From Bacteroidaceae bacterium (lineage in GTDB: Bacteria; Bacteroidota; Bacteroidia; Bacteroidales; Bacteroidaceae), in NCBI GenBank assembly GCA_017651315.1, contig JAGCDE010000023.1:1-38520 (forward strand): a DNA stretch of 38,520 nt, read 5' to 3'. Every line of letters begins with the position of its first letter. The stretch's first letter is position 1. Shown here in pieces: positions 1 to 8,620 of the stretch. Below the pieces are notes generated by a model. The model was not told where the DNA came from. It searched no databases and saw only the letters and a program-made list of their open reading frames with translations. A program made the position numbers and the translations under genes.

Positions 1-34
1 AAAGTCGTTTTGACAAACAAAATATCGCAGAAAA

Positions 35-676
35 ATGAAAGAACCGTTTGTTATAACCATCAGCCGCGAGGTTGGCTCAGGCGGCAGGACTATCGGCCGT
101 AAACTGGCAGAGAAACTGGGCGTACGTTTCAGTGACAAGGAACTCGTTGATGCACTTCAGAAGAAACTCAATCTTACCGTAAGCGGCATTGAGGAACTAA
201 AGGGCAAGAAAAAGCGCTGGATGGATGATTTCATCCAGATGGTGGCTCCGGTGCCCATGAGCGGCATGCTGGTGGACGGCGACAGCGATTACATAAACGA
301 GTACAACCTGTCACTCTCAGTAAATGATGTCTTTGAGGCCGAAAGGGAGATACTTAAAGGTATTGCCGATGAGGGATCGTGCGTGATTGCCGGCCGCTCC
401 GGTTTCTTTGTGCTCAAGGGCCGCCCCAATAAGGTGGATATCCTTATCACCGCATCGCGCGAGAAGCGTATTGCGCGCATCATGAGCAAACAGGACCTGA
501 CACGTGATAAGGCGGAGCAGGTTATTGAAATTGTTGACAAGGCCCGTGACAACTACGTGCTCCGCTATACCGGGCAGAGCCGTTACGACGCTCGCAACTA
601 CCATATAGTCATCAATATGGATTATATAACAGAGGACCAGGCGGTTGATATGATACTCTCATATCTCGGCCGTTGA
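35..676 (+). CDS. Cytidylate kinase-like family protein
   Basis: The 213-aa protein opens with ITISREVGSGGRTIGRKLA, a P-loop in the GSGGRTIG form typical of the cytidylate kinase-like family (AAA_26 type) rather than of classical Cmk. Later features are VIAGRSGFF near residue 118 and an Arg-rich lid-like stretch (SREKRIARIMSKQDL) near residue 142. Members are P-loop NTPases of the cytoplasm. The true substrate of this subgroup is not well defined, so nucleotide kinase activity is a family-level inference. The ATG at 35 sits directly before conserved sequence, and no better start is visible in the 34 bases available upstream. It converges on the TolC-like gene, with a 44-base gap. Family assignment is good; exact reaction is uncertain. 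Confidence 0.85.
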   Translation: MKEPFVITISREVGSGGRTIGRKLAEKLGVRFSDKELVDALQKKLNLTVSGIEELKGKKKRWMDDFIQMVAPVPMSGMLVDGDSDYINEYNLSLSVNDVFEAEREILKGIADEGSCVIAGRSGFFVLKGRPNKVDILITASREKRIARIMSKQDLTRDKAEQVIEIVDKARDNYVLRYTGQSRYDARNYHIVINMDYITEDQAVDMILSYLGR

Positions 677-720
677 TCCGGTTGTGGACAAAAGCGGCCG
701 GAAAAAGGCAGATTCCGGGA

Positions 721-2211
721 TTACCTGACTATCTTGTCAAATTCTGCGTTTATGTCCGTTCCGGACCTGTAGTCATAAAGCGTAGTCCGCCTTATTCCGA
801 AATAATAGTTCCAGAAACTGGCTACGTTGCTCACATAGCTGCCTATAGCATTGTCACGCTTCTGTTTGAGCTGGTCCAGCTGGGACATGGTCATGGAGCC
901 TGTGCCGAAGTTCTTGAGAGCCAGTTCGTAGCTGTCCTGTGCAAGTTCGGCGACACGCCTGGCGATCTCACACTGTCTGCGCTGGTTGTTGAACTGCATG
1001 ACTTGGGTGAGCAGTTCCTGGCGGTAGTCAATCATACTCTGCTCCAAACTGTTGCGTGTGGTCTGGGCCTGGGCTTCGGCCATACGTACGCGACCCTTTC
1101 CCAATCCCCAGTCCATGACAGGAATGTTAAGTGACACACCCAGCACCTCCTGGTCCTTGAGCTGTATGAACGTCTCGTCAAACCTGTCGGCAGAGCCGGA
1201 CAAACCGAAACGGACATTCACGCTTGCAGATAGTCCACTGTTGGACCTGGCCTGTGCCACACTGCGCTCGGTCTCGATGTACCGGATTTCCTGATTCAGG
1301 TTGAACGATGAGTTCTGAAGTGCGCGTGCAAGAACATCATCGTAGTCAAGTGTAACGTCGGGGATGTCGTAATCAACCTGAAGGTTAAGTTCCGTGTCCT
1401 CCTTGTAGCCTATGTACGAACAAAGGATGTTCAGGGCGGAACGGAGGCCCACCTGTACGGAACTAAGCTGAAGGGAATCATTCAGCATGCCCACCTCTAT
1501 CTGCATGAGCTGGTCACGGGTGATGGTTCCCATCGCGAAGCGGGTCTGTCCTGCCTCGAAAAGGCGCTTGCTCTCCTCAAAGCTCTTCCGGGCACGTTCA
1601 CAGTTCTCTTTGGCGCTCACATAGTTCCAGAAATACCCGACAGCTGTCTGGCTTACCTGCTCCATGCTTTCCAAATACTGCCGTTTGGCCATCTCATACT
1701 GCCTGGGTTCTGTTTTCCTGTCCCATTTGAAGCGGTTGTAACCCCATAATGACTGCATGTAAGACAGATATACCGGCTGTGCGTAGTAGCTTGTCAGGCG
1801 TGCGGGGCTGTACTGGTCCAGACGCTGAATGCCCGTGGAAAGTGACACGGTGCCGCCCGTCCAGGGAATGTTCTGGCTGAAATAGAGGGTTGCGTCGTTG
1901 CTCATGTTGTAGTTGGCGCGAAAACTCAATGCGCCTGTCTGATAATCCTGCAGCTGCACGAGGGAACGGTTGAATTGCGCCAGCCTGGCACTCAGATTGA
2001 GTGACGGGAGCAACTCCGCCTTAAATGAACGGTAGCTCCAGTACCGGGCGGCGAAACTGTTCCGGTTACTCATGGCCGGGATTGAATTCTCCTGAGCTAA
2101 CCGGACTACCTGCTGCATGTTGAGGGTCCTGGGTACAATGACTTGTGATGCAACTCCGGCCGGGAGGCATAACGTTATGGACAGGATGCTTGCTGTGAAC
2201 TGTTTTTTCAT
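721..2211 (-). CDS. TolC family outer-membrane efflux protein
   Basis: I take the start at 2211, giving 496 aa beginning MKKQFTASILSITLCLPAGVASQ, a clear Sec signal peptide; the open frame runs 60 codons further upstream but lacks coding character there. The mature protein has the alternating helical and strand pattern of outer membrane efflux proteins, with two repeats: the first with ARYWSYRSFKAELLPSLNLSARL near the N-terminus, the second near ARSNSGLSASVNVRFGLSG. Late Gln/Arg-rich helices (AQDSYELALKNFGTGSMTMSQLDQLKQKRDNAIGSYV) match the TolC coiled-coil barrel. It would form the outer-membrane channel of a tripartite exporter. No membrane-fusion protein or RND/ABC pump lies next to it, so its partner is encoded elsewhere. 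It has its own promoter candidate at 2260-2267. Confidence 0.88.
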   Translation of the reverse strand: MKKQFTASILSITLCLPAGVASQVIVPRTLNMQQVVRLAQENSIPAMSNRNSFAARYWSYRSFKAELLPSLNLSARLAQFNRSLVQLQDYQTGALSFRANYNMSNDATLYFSQNIPWTGGTVSLSTGIQRLDQYSPARLTSYYAQPVYLSYMQSLWGYNRFKWDRKTEPRQYEMAKRQYLESMEQVSQTAVGYFWNYVSAKENCERARKSFEESKRLFEAGQTRFAMGTITRDQLMQIEVGMLNDSLQLSSVQVGLRSALNILCSYIGYKEDTELNLQVDYDIPDVTLDYDDVLARALQNSSFNLNQEIRYIETERSVAQARSNSGLSASVNVRFGLSGSADRFDETFIQLKDQEVLGVSLNIPVMDWGLGKGRVRMAEAQAQTTRNSLEQSMIDYRQELLTQVMQFNNQRRQCEIARRVAELAQDSYELALKNFGTGSMTMSQLDQLKQKRDNAIGSYVSNVASFWNYYFGIRRTTLYDYRSGTDINAEFDKIVR

Positions 2212-2259
2212 AGGCATACAGTAATATGGTCTGTTTTTCAGTTTTAGAATCTGTTTCTG

Positions 2260-2267
2260 CAAAAATA
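2260..2267 (-). promoter_or_regulatory. Candidate -7 box for the TolC-like gene
   Basis: Read on the minus strand this is TATTTTTG, matching the Bacteroidota -7 consensus TAnnTTTG, 48 bases before the chosen start at 2211. No convincing TTG -33 element lies 19-21 bases upstream, so support is moderate. Its position inside the upstream open frame supports the shorter protein start. Confidence 0.5.
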
Positions 2268-2330
2268 ACACATATATGGAAAAAGCCATAGTTAAACAGG
2301 AAAAAAAGACGTAATGCCGATTAAATTGAT

Positions 2331-2338
2331 TAACTTTG
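2331..2338 (+). promoter_or_regulatory. Candidate -7 box for nifJ
   Basis: TAACTTTG is a perfect match to TAnnTTTG, about 62 bases before the nifJ ATG at 2400. The -33 element is not recognisable. With the minus-strand box at 2260-2267 it makes a compact divergent promoter region between the TolC-like gene and nifJ. Confidence 0.55.
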
Positions 2339-2399
2339 CAGTCCGTGTACGCGTATGTGCAGGCGCTTGACAGAAATACATTTACATACATTCATATTT

Positions 2400-5300
2400 A
2401 TGGCAAAGAAATTTATCACTTGTGATGGTAACGAGGCTGCGGCTCATGTGAGCTATATGTTCTCAGAGGTAGCCGCAATCTACCCCATCACCCCGTCATC
2501 ACCTATGGCGGAGCATGTTGACGAGTGGGCTGCCCGTGGTCGCAAGAACCTCTGGGGCCAGACAGTCACAGTTCAGGAAATGCAGTCTGAGGCAGGTGCT
2601 GCAGGTGCAGTGCACGGTTCTCTTCAGGCCGGTGCTCTGACAACCACCTTCACCGCTTCTCAGGGTCTTCTGCTGATGATTCCCAACATGTACAAGATTG
2701 CCGGTGAGCTGATTCCCTGCGTGTTCGATGTATCGGCACGTACACTGGCCAGTCACGCTCTGTGCATATTCGGTGACCATCAGGATGTCATGGCTTGCCG
2801 CCAGACAGGCTTTGCAATGCTCTGCGAGGGTTCTGTCCAGGAGGTTATGGATATCACCGCCGTCGCTCACCTGGCTTCACTTGAGACCTGTGTTCCGTTC
2901 GTGAACTTCTTTGACGGTTTCCGTACATCACACGAGTACCACAAGATCGAGCTGATGGACCAGGAGGATATCCGTCCGTTGGTTAAGGAGGAGTACATCA
3001 AGCGCTTCCGTGACCGTGCAATGTCACCTGAGCGTCCCATCACCCGCGGTACTGCCGAGAACCCCGAAACATTCTTTACACACCGTGAGGCCAGTAATCC
3101 CTACTATGACAGCGTGGCCGATGTGGTGGAGAAGTATCTTGGTGAGATTTCAAAGATAACAGGTCGTGAGTATCATCTGTTCTCATACTACGGTGCCAAG
3201 GACGCAGACCGTATCGTTATCCTGATGGGTTCCGCTACCGATGCAGCCCGCGAGGCTATCGACTACCTGAACGCTAACGGCCAGAAGGTAGGTATGATCA
3301 GTGTTCATCTGTATCGTCCGTTCTCAATCAAGCACCTGCTTGCTTCAGTTCCCAAGACTGTCAAGCGCATTGCCGTTCTGGACCGTACCAAGGAGCCCGG
3401 TGCAAACGGTGAGCCTCTGTATTTAGATGTCAAGGATGCTTACTACGATGTCCAGGACCGTCCTCTCATAGTCGGCGGCCGCTACGGTCTGGGTTCACAC
3501 GACACCACTCCCGCTCAGATCATCAGCGTATTCAACAACCTGGCTATGCCGGAGCCCAAGAACCACTTCACCATCGGTATTGTTGATGATGTCACGTTCA
3601 CATCACTTCCCCCTGTTGAAGAGATTGCACTTGGCGGTGCAGGCATGTTCCAGGCCAAGTTCTACGGCCTTGGTGCCGACGGTACGGTAGGTGCCAACAA
3701 GAACTCGGTCAAGATTATCGGTGACAACACTGACAAGTACTGCCAGGCTTACTTCAGCTATGATTCCAAGAAGTCGGGCGGTTTCACCTGCTCACACCTG
3801 CGTTTCGGTGACACGCCTATCCGTTCAACATATCTGGTGACCACGCCTAACTTCGTGGCATGCCACGTTCAGGCTTACCTGCACATGTACGATGTCACAC
3901 GCGGTCTGCAGAAGAACGGCCAGTTCCTGCTCAACACCATCTTTGAGGGCGACGAGCTGGAGAAGTTCATGCCTAACAAGGTAAAGCGTTACTTTGCCAG
4001 GAACAATATCACCGTATATACCATCAACGCTACCAAGATAGCTCAGGAGATTGGTCTGGGTAACCGTACCAACACTATCCTTCAGAGTGCTTTCTTCCGC
4101 ATCACAGGCGTTATTCCTGTAGAACTTGCCGTTGAGAAGATGAAGGCTGCCGCCCTTAAGTCTTACGGAGCAAAGGGTCAGGATGTGGTTGACCTGAACT
4201 ACGCCGCTATAGATCGTGGTGGTGAGTACAAGCAGTTTACAGTCAAGCCCGAGTGGGCTGACCTGCCCGATGATGAGGCTAAGGCCGACGATGCTCCCGC
4301 ATTCGTCAAGGAGCTGGTTCGTCCCATCAACGCCCAGGCCGGTGACCTGCTGCCGGTAAGCGCATTTGCCAAGAACGGTACTGCCGATGGTTCATGGATG
4401 GTAGGCACCGCAGCATACGAGAAGCGCGGTGTGGAGGCTTTCGTTCCCGCATGGAACAAGGACAACTGTATCCAGTGCAACCAGTGCGCATACATCTGTC
4501 CTCACGCTGCCATCCGTCCGTTCGTTCTGACCGATGCAGAACTTGCCGGATTTGACGGTCTGGAGACTCTCGAGATGAAGGCTCCCGCCGCTATGAAGGG
4601 TATGCACTTTGTGATTGAGCCTTCAGTACTGGACTGTCTGGGTTGCGGCAACTGCGCCGACATCTGCCCGGGTAACCCCAAGCTGGGCAAGGCCCTCACA
4701 ATGGTTCCGTTCAACCCCGATGCTGCCGATATGAAGAAGATGGCTGCCGATTGGGACAAGCTGGTTAAGGTTCCCTCGAAGCAGGATCTGGTTGACATCA
4801 GGAGCAATGTCAAGAACTCACAGTTCGCTCAGCCTCTGTTCGAGTTCTCAGGCGCCTGCTCAGGTTGCGGTGAGACTCCGTACGTCAAGCTGCTCTCACA
4901 GCTGTTCGGTGACCGTCAGATGATTGCCAACGCTACCGGTTGCTCATCAATCTATTCAGCTTCAATACCTTCAACTCCTTACACCAAGAATGAGAAGGGT
5001 CAGGGTCCTGTATTCAACAACTCACTGTTTGAGGACTTCTGCGAGTTCGGTCTGGGTATGGCTCTGGGTAACAAGAAGATGAAAGAGCGTGTTGCCAAGC
5101 TGCTCACTGAGATGATTGAGTCTGACAAGACAAGCGCAGAGTACAAGGAACTTGCTCAGGAGTGGATTGCCAATAAGGAGGATGCCGATAAGACCAAGGA
5201 GATTGCTCCCCGTCTGCGTGAGCTCATCGCTGAGAGCGCAGCCAAGGGCTGCCCCACCTGCAAGGAGCTCCAGACACTTGACCACTATCTGGTCAAGCGT

Positions 5301-5969
5301 TCACAGTGGATCATCGGCGGTGACGGCGCTTCATACGATATAGGTTACGGCGGTCTTGACCACGTGATTGCCAGCGGTGAGGATGTAAATATCCTGGTTC
5401 TGGATACCGAGGTTTACTCAAATACCGGCGGTCAGGCCTCCAAGGCTACTCCTCTGGGCGCTATCGCTCAGTTCGCCGCTCAGGGTAAGCGTATCCGCAA
5501 GAAGGATCTGGGTATGATTGCCACCACCTACGGTTATGTATATGTGGCACAGATTGCAATGGGTGCCGACCACGCACAGTGCCTCAAGGCTATCCGTGAG
5601 GCCGAGGCCTGGCACGGTCCTTCAATCGTAATAGCTTACGCTCCCTGTATCAACCACGGTCTTAAGGCCAAGGGCGGCATGGGTAAGAGCCAGGCTGAGG
5701 AGAAGAAGGCTGTGGAGTGCGGTTACTGGCACCTGTGGCGTTACAATCCCGCTCTCATCGAGGAGGGTAAGAATCCGTTCTCACTCGACTCAAAGGAGCC
5801 TAACTGGGCTAACTTCCACGACTTCCTGATGGGTGAGGTTCGTTACCTCTCAGTCAAGAAGGCTTATCCCAATGAGGCCGAGGAGCTCTTTGCTGAGGCA
5901 CAGCGCATGGCCAAGCTCCGTTACCAGAGCTACATCCGCAAGACTCAGGAGCAGTGGGGCAACGAGTAA
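2400..5969 (+). CDS. nifJ: Pyruvate:ferredoxin (flavodoxin) oxidoreductase
   Basis: This is a 1189-aa homodimer-type PFOR that oxidises pyruvate with CoA to acetyl-CoA and CO2 and passes electrons to ferredoxin or flavodoxin in anaerobic cytoplasm. Domains in order: pyruvate-binding N-terminal domain (YPITPSSPMAEHVDEWAA, with the VQEMQSEAGAAGA stretch), domain II to about residue 400, gamma domain about 415-610, EKR-type linker, two [4Fe-4S] motifs (CIQCNQCAYICP at about 690 and CLGCGNCADICPG at about 745), then the thiamine diphosphate domain with GACSGCGETPY near 819 and GGDGASYDIGYGG near 973 plus SNTGGQASKATP. Length is normal for the family. The ATG at 2400 (MAKKFITCDG) was chosen over the in-frame upstream start at 2355 because conserved sequence begins there. 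Single-gene transcript, closed by a strong terminator. Confidence 0.97.
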   Translation: MAKKFITCDGNEAAAHVSYMFSEVAAIYPITPSSPMAEHVDEWAARGRKNLWGQTVTVQEMQSEAGAAGAVHGSLQAGALTTTFTASQGLLLMIPNMYKIAGELIPCVFDVSARTLASHALCIFGDHQDVMACRQTGFAMLCEGSVQEVMDITAVAHLASLETCVPFVNFFDGFRTSHEYHKIELMDQEDIRPLVKEEYIKRFRDRAMSPERPITRGTAENPETFFTHREASNPYYDSVADVVEKYLGEISKITGREYHLFSYYGAKDADRIVILMGSATDAAREAIDYLNANGQKVGMISVHLYRPFSIKHLLASVPKTVKRIAVLDRTKEPGANGEPLYLDVKDAYYDVQDRPLIVGGRYGLGSHDTTPAQIISVFNNLAMPEPKNHFTIGIVDDVTFTSLPPVEEIALGGAGMFQAKFYGLGADGTVGANKNSVKIIGDNTDKYCQAYFSYDSKKSGGFTCSHLRFGDTPIRSTYLVTTPNFVACHVQAYLHMYDVTRGLQKNGQFLLNTIFEGDELEKFMPNKVKRYFARNNITVYTINATKIAQEIGLGNRTNTILQSAFFRITGVIPVELAVEKMKAAALKSYGAKGQDVVDLNYAAIDRGGEYKQFTVKPEWADLPDDEAKADDAPAFVKELVRPINAQAGDLLPVSAFAKNGTADGSWMVGTAAYEKRGVEAFVPAWNKDNCIQCNQCAYICPHAAIRPFVLTDAELAGFDGLETLEMKAPAAMKGMHFVIEPSVLDCLGCGNCADICPGNPKLGKALTMVPFNPDAADMKKMAADWDKLVKVPSKQDLVDIRSNVKNSQFAQPLFEFSGACSGCGETPYVKLLSQLFGDRQMIANATGCSSIYSASIPSTPYTKNEKGQGPVFNNSLFEDFCEFGLGMALGNKKMKERVAKLLTEMIESDKTSAEYKELAQEWIANKEDADKTKEIAPRLRELIAESAAKGCPTCKELQTLDHYLVKRSQWIIGGDGASYDIGYGGLDHVIASGEDVNILVLDTEVYSNTGGQASKATPLGAIAQFAAQGKRIRKKDLGMIATTYGYVYVAQIAMGADHAQCLKAIREAEAWHGPSIVIAYAPCINHGLKAKGGMGKSQAEEKKAVECGYWHLWRYNPALIEEGKNPFSLDSKEPNWANFHDFLMGEVRYLSVKKAYPNEAEELFAEAQRMAKLRYQSYIRKTQEQWGNE

Positions 5970-5992
5970 GATAATCCCTTATACAGAAAAAG

Positions 5993-6025
5993 AGAGCACC
6001 CGAAGTTATCCGGGTGCTCTTTTTT
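5993..6025 (+). terminator. Rho-independent terminator after nifJ
   Basis: A perfect 10-bp stem, AGAGCACCCG (5993-6002) with CGGGTGCTCT (6011-6020), 8-base loop, followed directly by a run of T. It starts 23 bases after the nifJ stop. Confidence 0.93.
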
Positions 6026-6032
6026 GTGTCTT

Positions 6033-6196
6033 AGAATCTGTTTTGATTTGTTTCCATGATTTTCTTATAGCCTTCTTTTTACTCTACTTCCACCGCTTCT
6101 CGGTCATAATGGACCTCCATTACTCCCTCAAACCGGCGAAACCAGAGAAAAAATCAGACCATAATAAATTTCACGGAACAAATCAAAACAGATTCT
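6033..6196. repeat. Palindromic repeat element, copy 1 (164 bp)
   Basis: The element begins AGAATCTGTTTTGATTTG and ends with the inverse complement CAAATCAAAACAGATTCT, a terminal inverted repeat of about 22 bp with one single-base difference in length. The complementarity continues imperfectly inward, and the centre is a perfect TAATGGA-CC-TCCATTA hairpin, so the whole element is one long imperfect palindrome. It has no open reading frame of substance. Related copies lie at 8196-8512, 21773-21818 and 24982-25146. It resembles a MITE or a large REP-like element. It sits between the nifJ terminator and the stop of the convergent LRR gene. Confidence 0.9.
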
Positions 6197-6211
6197 TATA
6201 GTTTTGCCTGT

Positions 6212-8131
6212 TTATCTCTCCAGGACTTTTCTTGTGGTTCCATCGCTCATGCGCAGGATGCTGATACCGGGTTGTCCGGCATCTGTGCGACGGCCGTCGG
6301 GAGTGTATCTTCCACTGACGGACGGATTGTCATGGATAGCGCCTATGCGGGACTCGATGTTCAGGAAGTCCTTCCATACGTTTGCAGCCTTGTAACCGTC
6401 AAGCGATTCCTCCGGAACATAGAGCTTGCAGGTGCTTTTATCGGTGTCGTCGAACACATTGTCACCGGCACAGACAGGAGGTGTCAAGGCATAGCAGTAT
6501 ATGGAGCTCAGTCTTGCAATCACTTCCGAGGGATTGGAGAAAGAGAAGGCGCTGCCTGCTATTGTCGTGACGGACTCGCCTAAGACAAGCTTCTCCAGCG
6601 GGCATCCCTCACAGAAGCTTGCATGAACGGTGGTCACGTCATTTCCAAAGGTGATTTCCTTCAGTGATTGGTTTCCATGGAAAATATCAGCATCGATATC
6701 CCTGCCCACATAGGCTTTCTCAAGCTTGCTGCATTTTGAAAATACAGCACCGTTCTCGTAATTCATTGTCAGCGGGTACGGACTGTCTTCAATAACGATT
6801 TCCTGAAGAATCTCATTGCTTACCCCGTATTGACCTATCTCCTCCACGCTGTTGGGGATGATAATCTTAGTCAGTCCCATACCGGTGAGGGAGTAATCTC
6901 CGATATAACGCAGGGTGGAAGGCAACGTGATGTCAGTCAGTGACTGACAACCTGTAAAGGCGGAATTGCCGATATGAGTTATCCCCTCCGGCAAATTGAC
7001 GTTTTTCAGCTTCTTGCATCCGAAGAAAGCCAGGTCACCTATCCTGTCTATATTATCTCCCAGAATAACGGTCTCCAGATTAGCACAACCTTCAAAATAG
7101 GAGTTGCTGAGTCCTGTTGCGTTATTCCCTAATGTTACCTTCCTGATTGAAGCATTACCATGGAAAAGGTCCGGCCAATGGGAATCGACGGGACGTCCGA
7201 TATATGCTTCCTCCAGGGGCTGCCCACCTCCACTTGAAAACATGGCTGTGCCGAACGGACCGGGAGCGACACCGTCCATATTGCCGGCGCCCAGCTTGAT
7301 GGGCCACTCTCCATCCTCTATAACGACCTTCTTCAAGGTGCTGATGGTTAAAGCGTAGTCACAGATTTCCTCGACGCTGTTCGGGATGATGACTTCCGGA
7401 ACGGATGTTCCAAAGAACGCATATTCTCCGATGAACTTCAGGGATGACGGGAAATGCAGGCTGCCGGATAAACTTTCACTTCCCTGGAAAGCGTTATTCT
7501 CTATAGTAACGAGTCCTGCACCGAATGAAACGGTTTGGAGAGTATTGATCCAGCCGAAAGCCCCATCGTTGATGCGGGTCACCTTGTCGCCAAAGACTAC
7601 TGATTTTAAGGAGGAATGGTGGCTGAAAGGCTCTGCAAACGGTATTGACGGTTCGCCATCCTTATTGACATGCCTGAAGTTGCGACCCACGTAAACCTCC
7701 TCTAAGGCGGCAAACTCCCAATAGCGTGCTGTCTGAATGTCATCTTCATCATGAACAAATATAATTTCCTCATCGCTGTCCTCCAGTGTGAGTTTCTTCA
7801 GTGAGCTGCAACCGTAGAATGCCTGTCTGCCGGAAAGTGTCACACTGGCGGGAATGGTTATCTCTGTAAGTTCTTTGCAGTTCTTGAAGGCAAAGTCATC
7901 AATTGCAACGACACTTACGCCTTCAACCGAATCAGGAATGACTATAACGCCCTGATAATCGCCTATGACAGTCAGCGTTTCTTCGTCGGAAATCTGTTTC
8001 GTGATTTGGGGCACAACCTTAAGGCCGCCGTCACAGGGAGCAAACAGAAGATCCCTGCTGTATTCGGTGGTTTGGGCACCTGCCATTATCACCGTTAGAA
8101 CGAACGATAGAAGTAGTAGTCTTTTTTTCAT
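6212..8131 (-). CDS. BspA-like leucine-rich repeat surface protein
   Basis: The 639-aa secreted protein starts MKKRLLLLSFVLTVIMAGAQ, a signal peptide. The body is a run of BspA/LRR_5 type repeats of about 23 residues, recognisable as 'I...AF.GC.SL..I.LP.SV..IG..AF', for example VVAIDDFAFKNCKELTEITI and IDRIGDLAFFGCKKLKNVNL. The tail (GRYTPDGRRTDAGQPGISIL...) is the short C-terminal signature common on secreted Bacteroidales proteins. Family members are cell-surface or secreted proteins implicated in adhesion to host or matrix proteins; the ligand here is unknown. I start at the ATG at 8131 rather than a TTG two codons upstream. The gene is bracketed by two palindromic repeat copies (its stop is 15 bases from copy 1). 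Confidence 0.9.
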   Translation of the reverse strand: MKKRLLLLSFVLTVIMAGAQTTEYSRDLLFAPCDGGLKVVPQITKQISDEETLTVIGDYQGVIVIPDSVEGVSVVAIDDFAFKNCKELTEITIPASVTLSGRQAFYGCSSLKKLTLEDSDEEIIFVHDEDDIQTARYWEFAALEEVYVGRNFRHVNKDGEPSIPFAEPFSHHSSLKSVVFGDKVTRINDGAFGWINTLQTVSFGAGLVTIENNAFQGSESLSGSLHFPSSLKFIGEYAFFGTSVPEVIIPNSVEEICDYALTISTLKKVVIEDGEWPIKLGAGNMDGVAPGPFGTAMFSSGGGQPLEEAYIGRPVDSHWPDLFHGNASIRKVTLGNNATGLSNSYFEGCANLETVILGDNIDRIGDLAFFGCKKLKNVNLPEGITHIGNSAFTGCQSLTDITLPSTLRYIGDYSLTGMGLTKIIIPNSVEEIGQYGVSNEILQEIVIEDSPYPLTMNYENGAVFSKCSKLEKAYVGRDIDADIFHGNQSLKEITFGNDVTTVHASFCEGCPLEKLVLGESVTTIAGSAFSFSNPSEVIARLSSIYCYALTPPVCAGDNVFDDTDKSTCKLYVPEESLDGYKAANVWKDFLNIESRIGAIHDNPSVSGRYTPDGRRTDAGQPGISILRMSDGTTRKVLER

Positions 8132-8187
8132 TATCAATGCACTTTGAAATTAGTTAGTGAATCATATTACAAAACCTCTTATGGCGA

Positions 8188-8195
8188 CAAATATA
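8188..8195 (-). promoter_or_regulatory. Candidate -7 box for the LRR gene
   Basis: Minus-strand TATATTTG fits TAnnTTTG, 56 bases before the ATG at 8131. It abuts the end of palindromic copy 2 (starts 8196) exactly, so the -33 region of this promoter lies inside the repeat element. Confidence 0.45.
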
Positions 8196-8512
8196 AGAAT
8201 CTTTTTTGAATTGTTTCCATGATTTTCTTATAGCCTCTTTTATTCTCTACTTCCACCGCTTTTGAATTATATTCGACGTTTTCACGCCACGACAGAGAGA
8301 ACAAGTTCCCTCTGTCCGTCTGGCTTAAAGAAAACGTTCGGTCATAATGGACCTCCATTACTCCCTCCAACCGGCGAAACCAAAGGACAAATATAGTGCA
8401 AGCCGAGTGAAGAAAAAGAGTTCATTCTTTTTATTCCGAGGCGTAGCCTATATTCAGGCGGAGCTTAAAACAGACCATAATAAATTTCACGGAACAAATC
8501 AAAACAGATTCT
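8196..8512. repeat. Palindromic repeat element, copy 2 (compound, 317 bp)
   Basis: The outer ends and centre match copy 1 closely (shared CCATGATTTTCTTATAGCC, CGGTCATAATGGACCTCCAT, CAGACCATAATAAATTTCAC). Each arm carries an extra block of just under 80 bases that copy 1 lacks. The left block (about 8262-8338) is itself a hairpin: CGTTTTC pairs with GAAAACG, and GACAGAGAGAAC pairs with GTTCCCTCTGTC. The right block (about 8393-8470) also folds back on itself imperfectly (TATAG..GCAAGCC with GGC..AGCCTATA type pairing). The result is a cruciform-like design with symmetric side hairpins. No ORF. It fills most of the interval between the LRR gene and the xylanase. Confidence 0.88.
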
Positions 8513-8556
8513 AAGCAAAACTTTCATAGCCTTACATTACAGCCTGATTTTTATGT

Positions 8557-8564
8557 AGTTTTGC
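8557..8564 (+). promoter_or_regulatory. Candidate -7 box for the GH10 xylanase
   Basis: TAGTTTTG fits TAnnTTTG, 57 bases before the ATG at 8621 and 45 bases after the end of palindromic copy 2. No clear TTG element is seen upstream. Confidence 0.5.
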
Positions 8565-8620
8565 CGTTGTCGGATAATTGTCGTATATTTACAGAAAATT
8601 GAAATTAAAGAGATGGTTCT

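Noticed and set aside
673-1134. 153-codon plus-strand frame after the cytidylate kinase-like gene
   Set aside because: It is antisense to the TolC-like coding sequence over nearly all its length and shows no protein family features.
2241-2256. GTTTTAGAATCTGTTT resembles the end of the palindromic element
   Set aside because: No matching inverted arm is found nearby, so a single end of this length may be chance or an unrecognisable relic.
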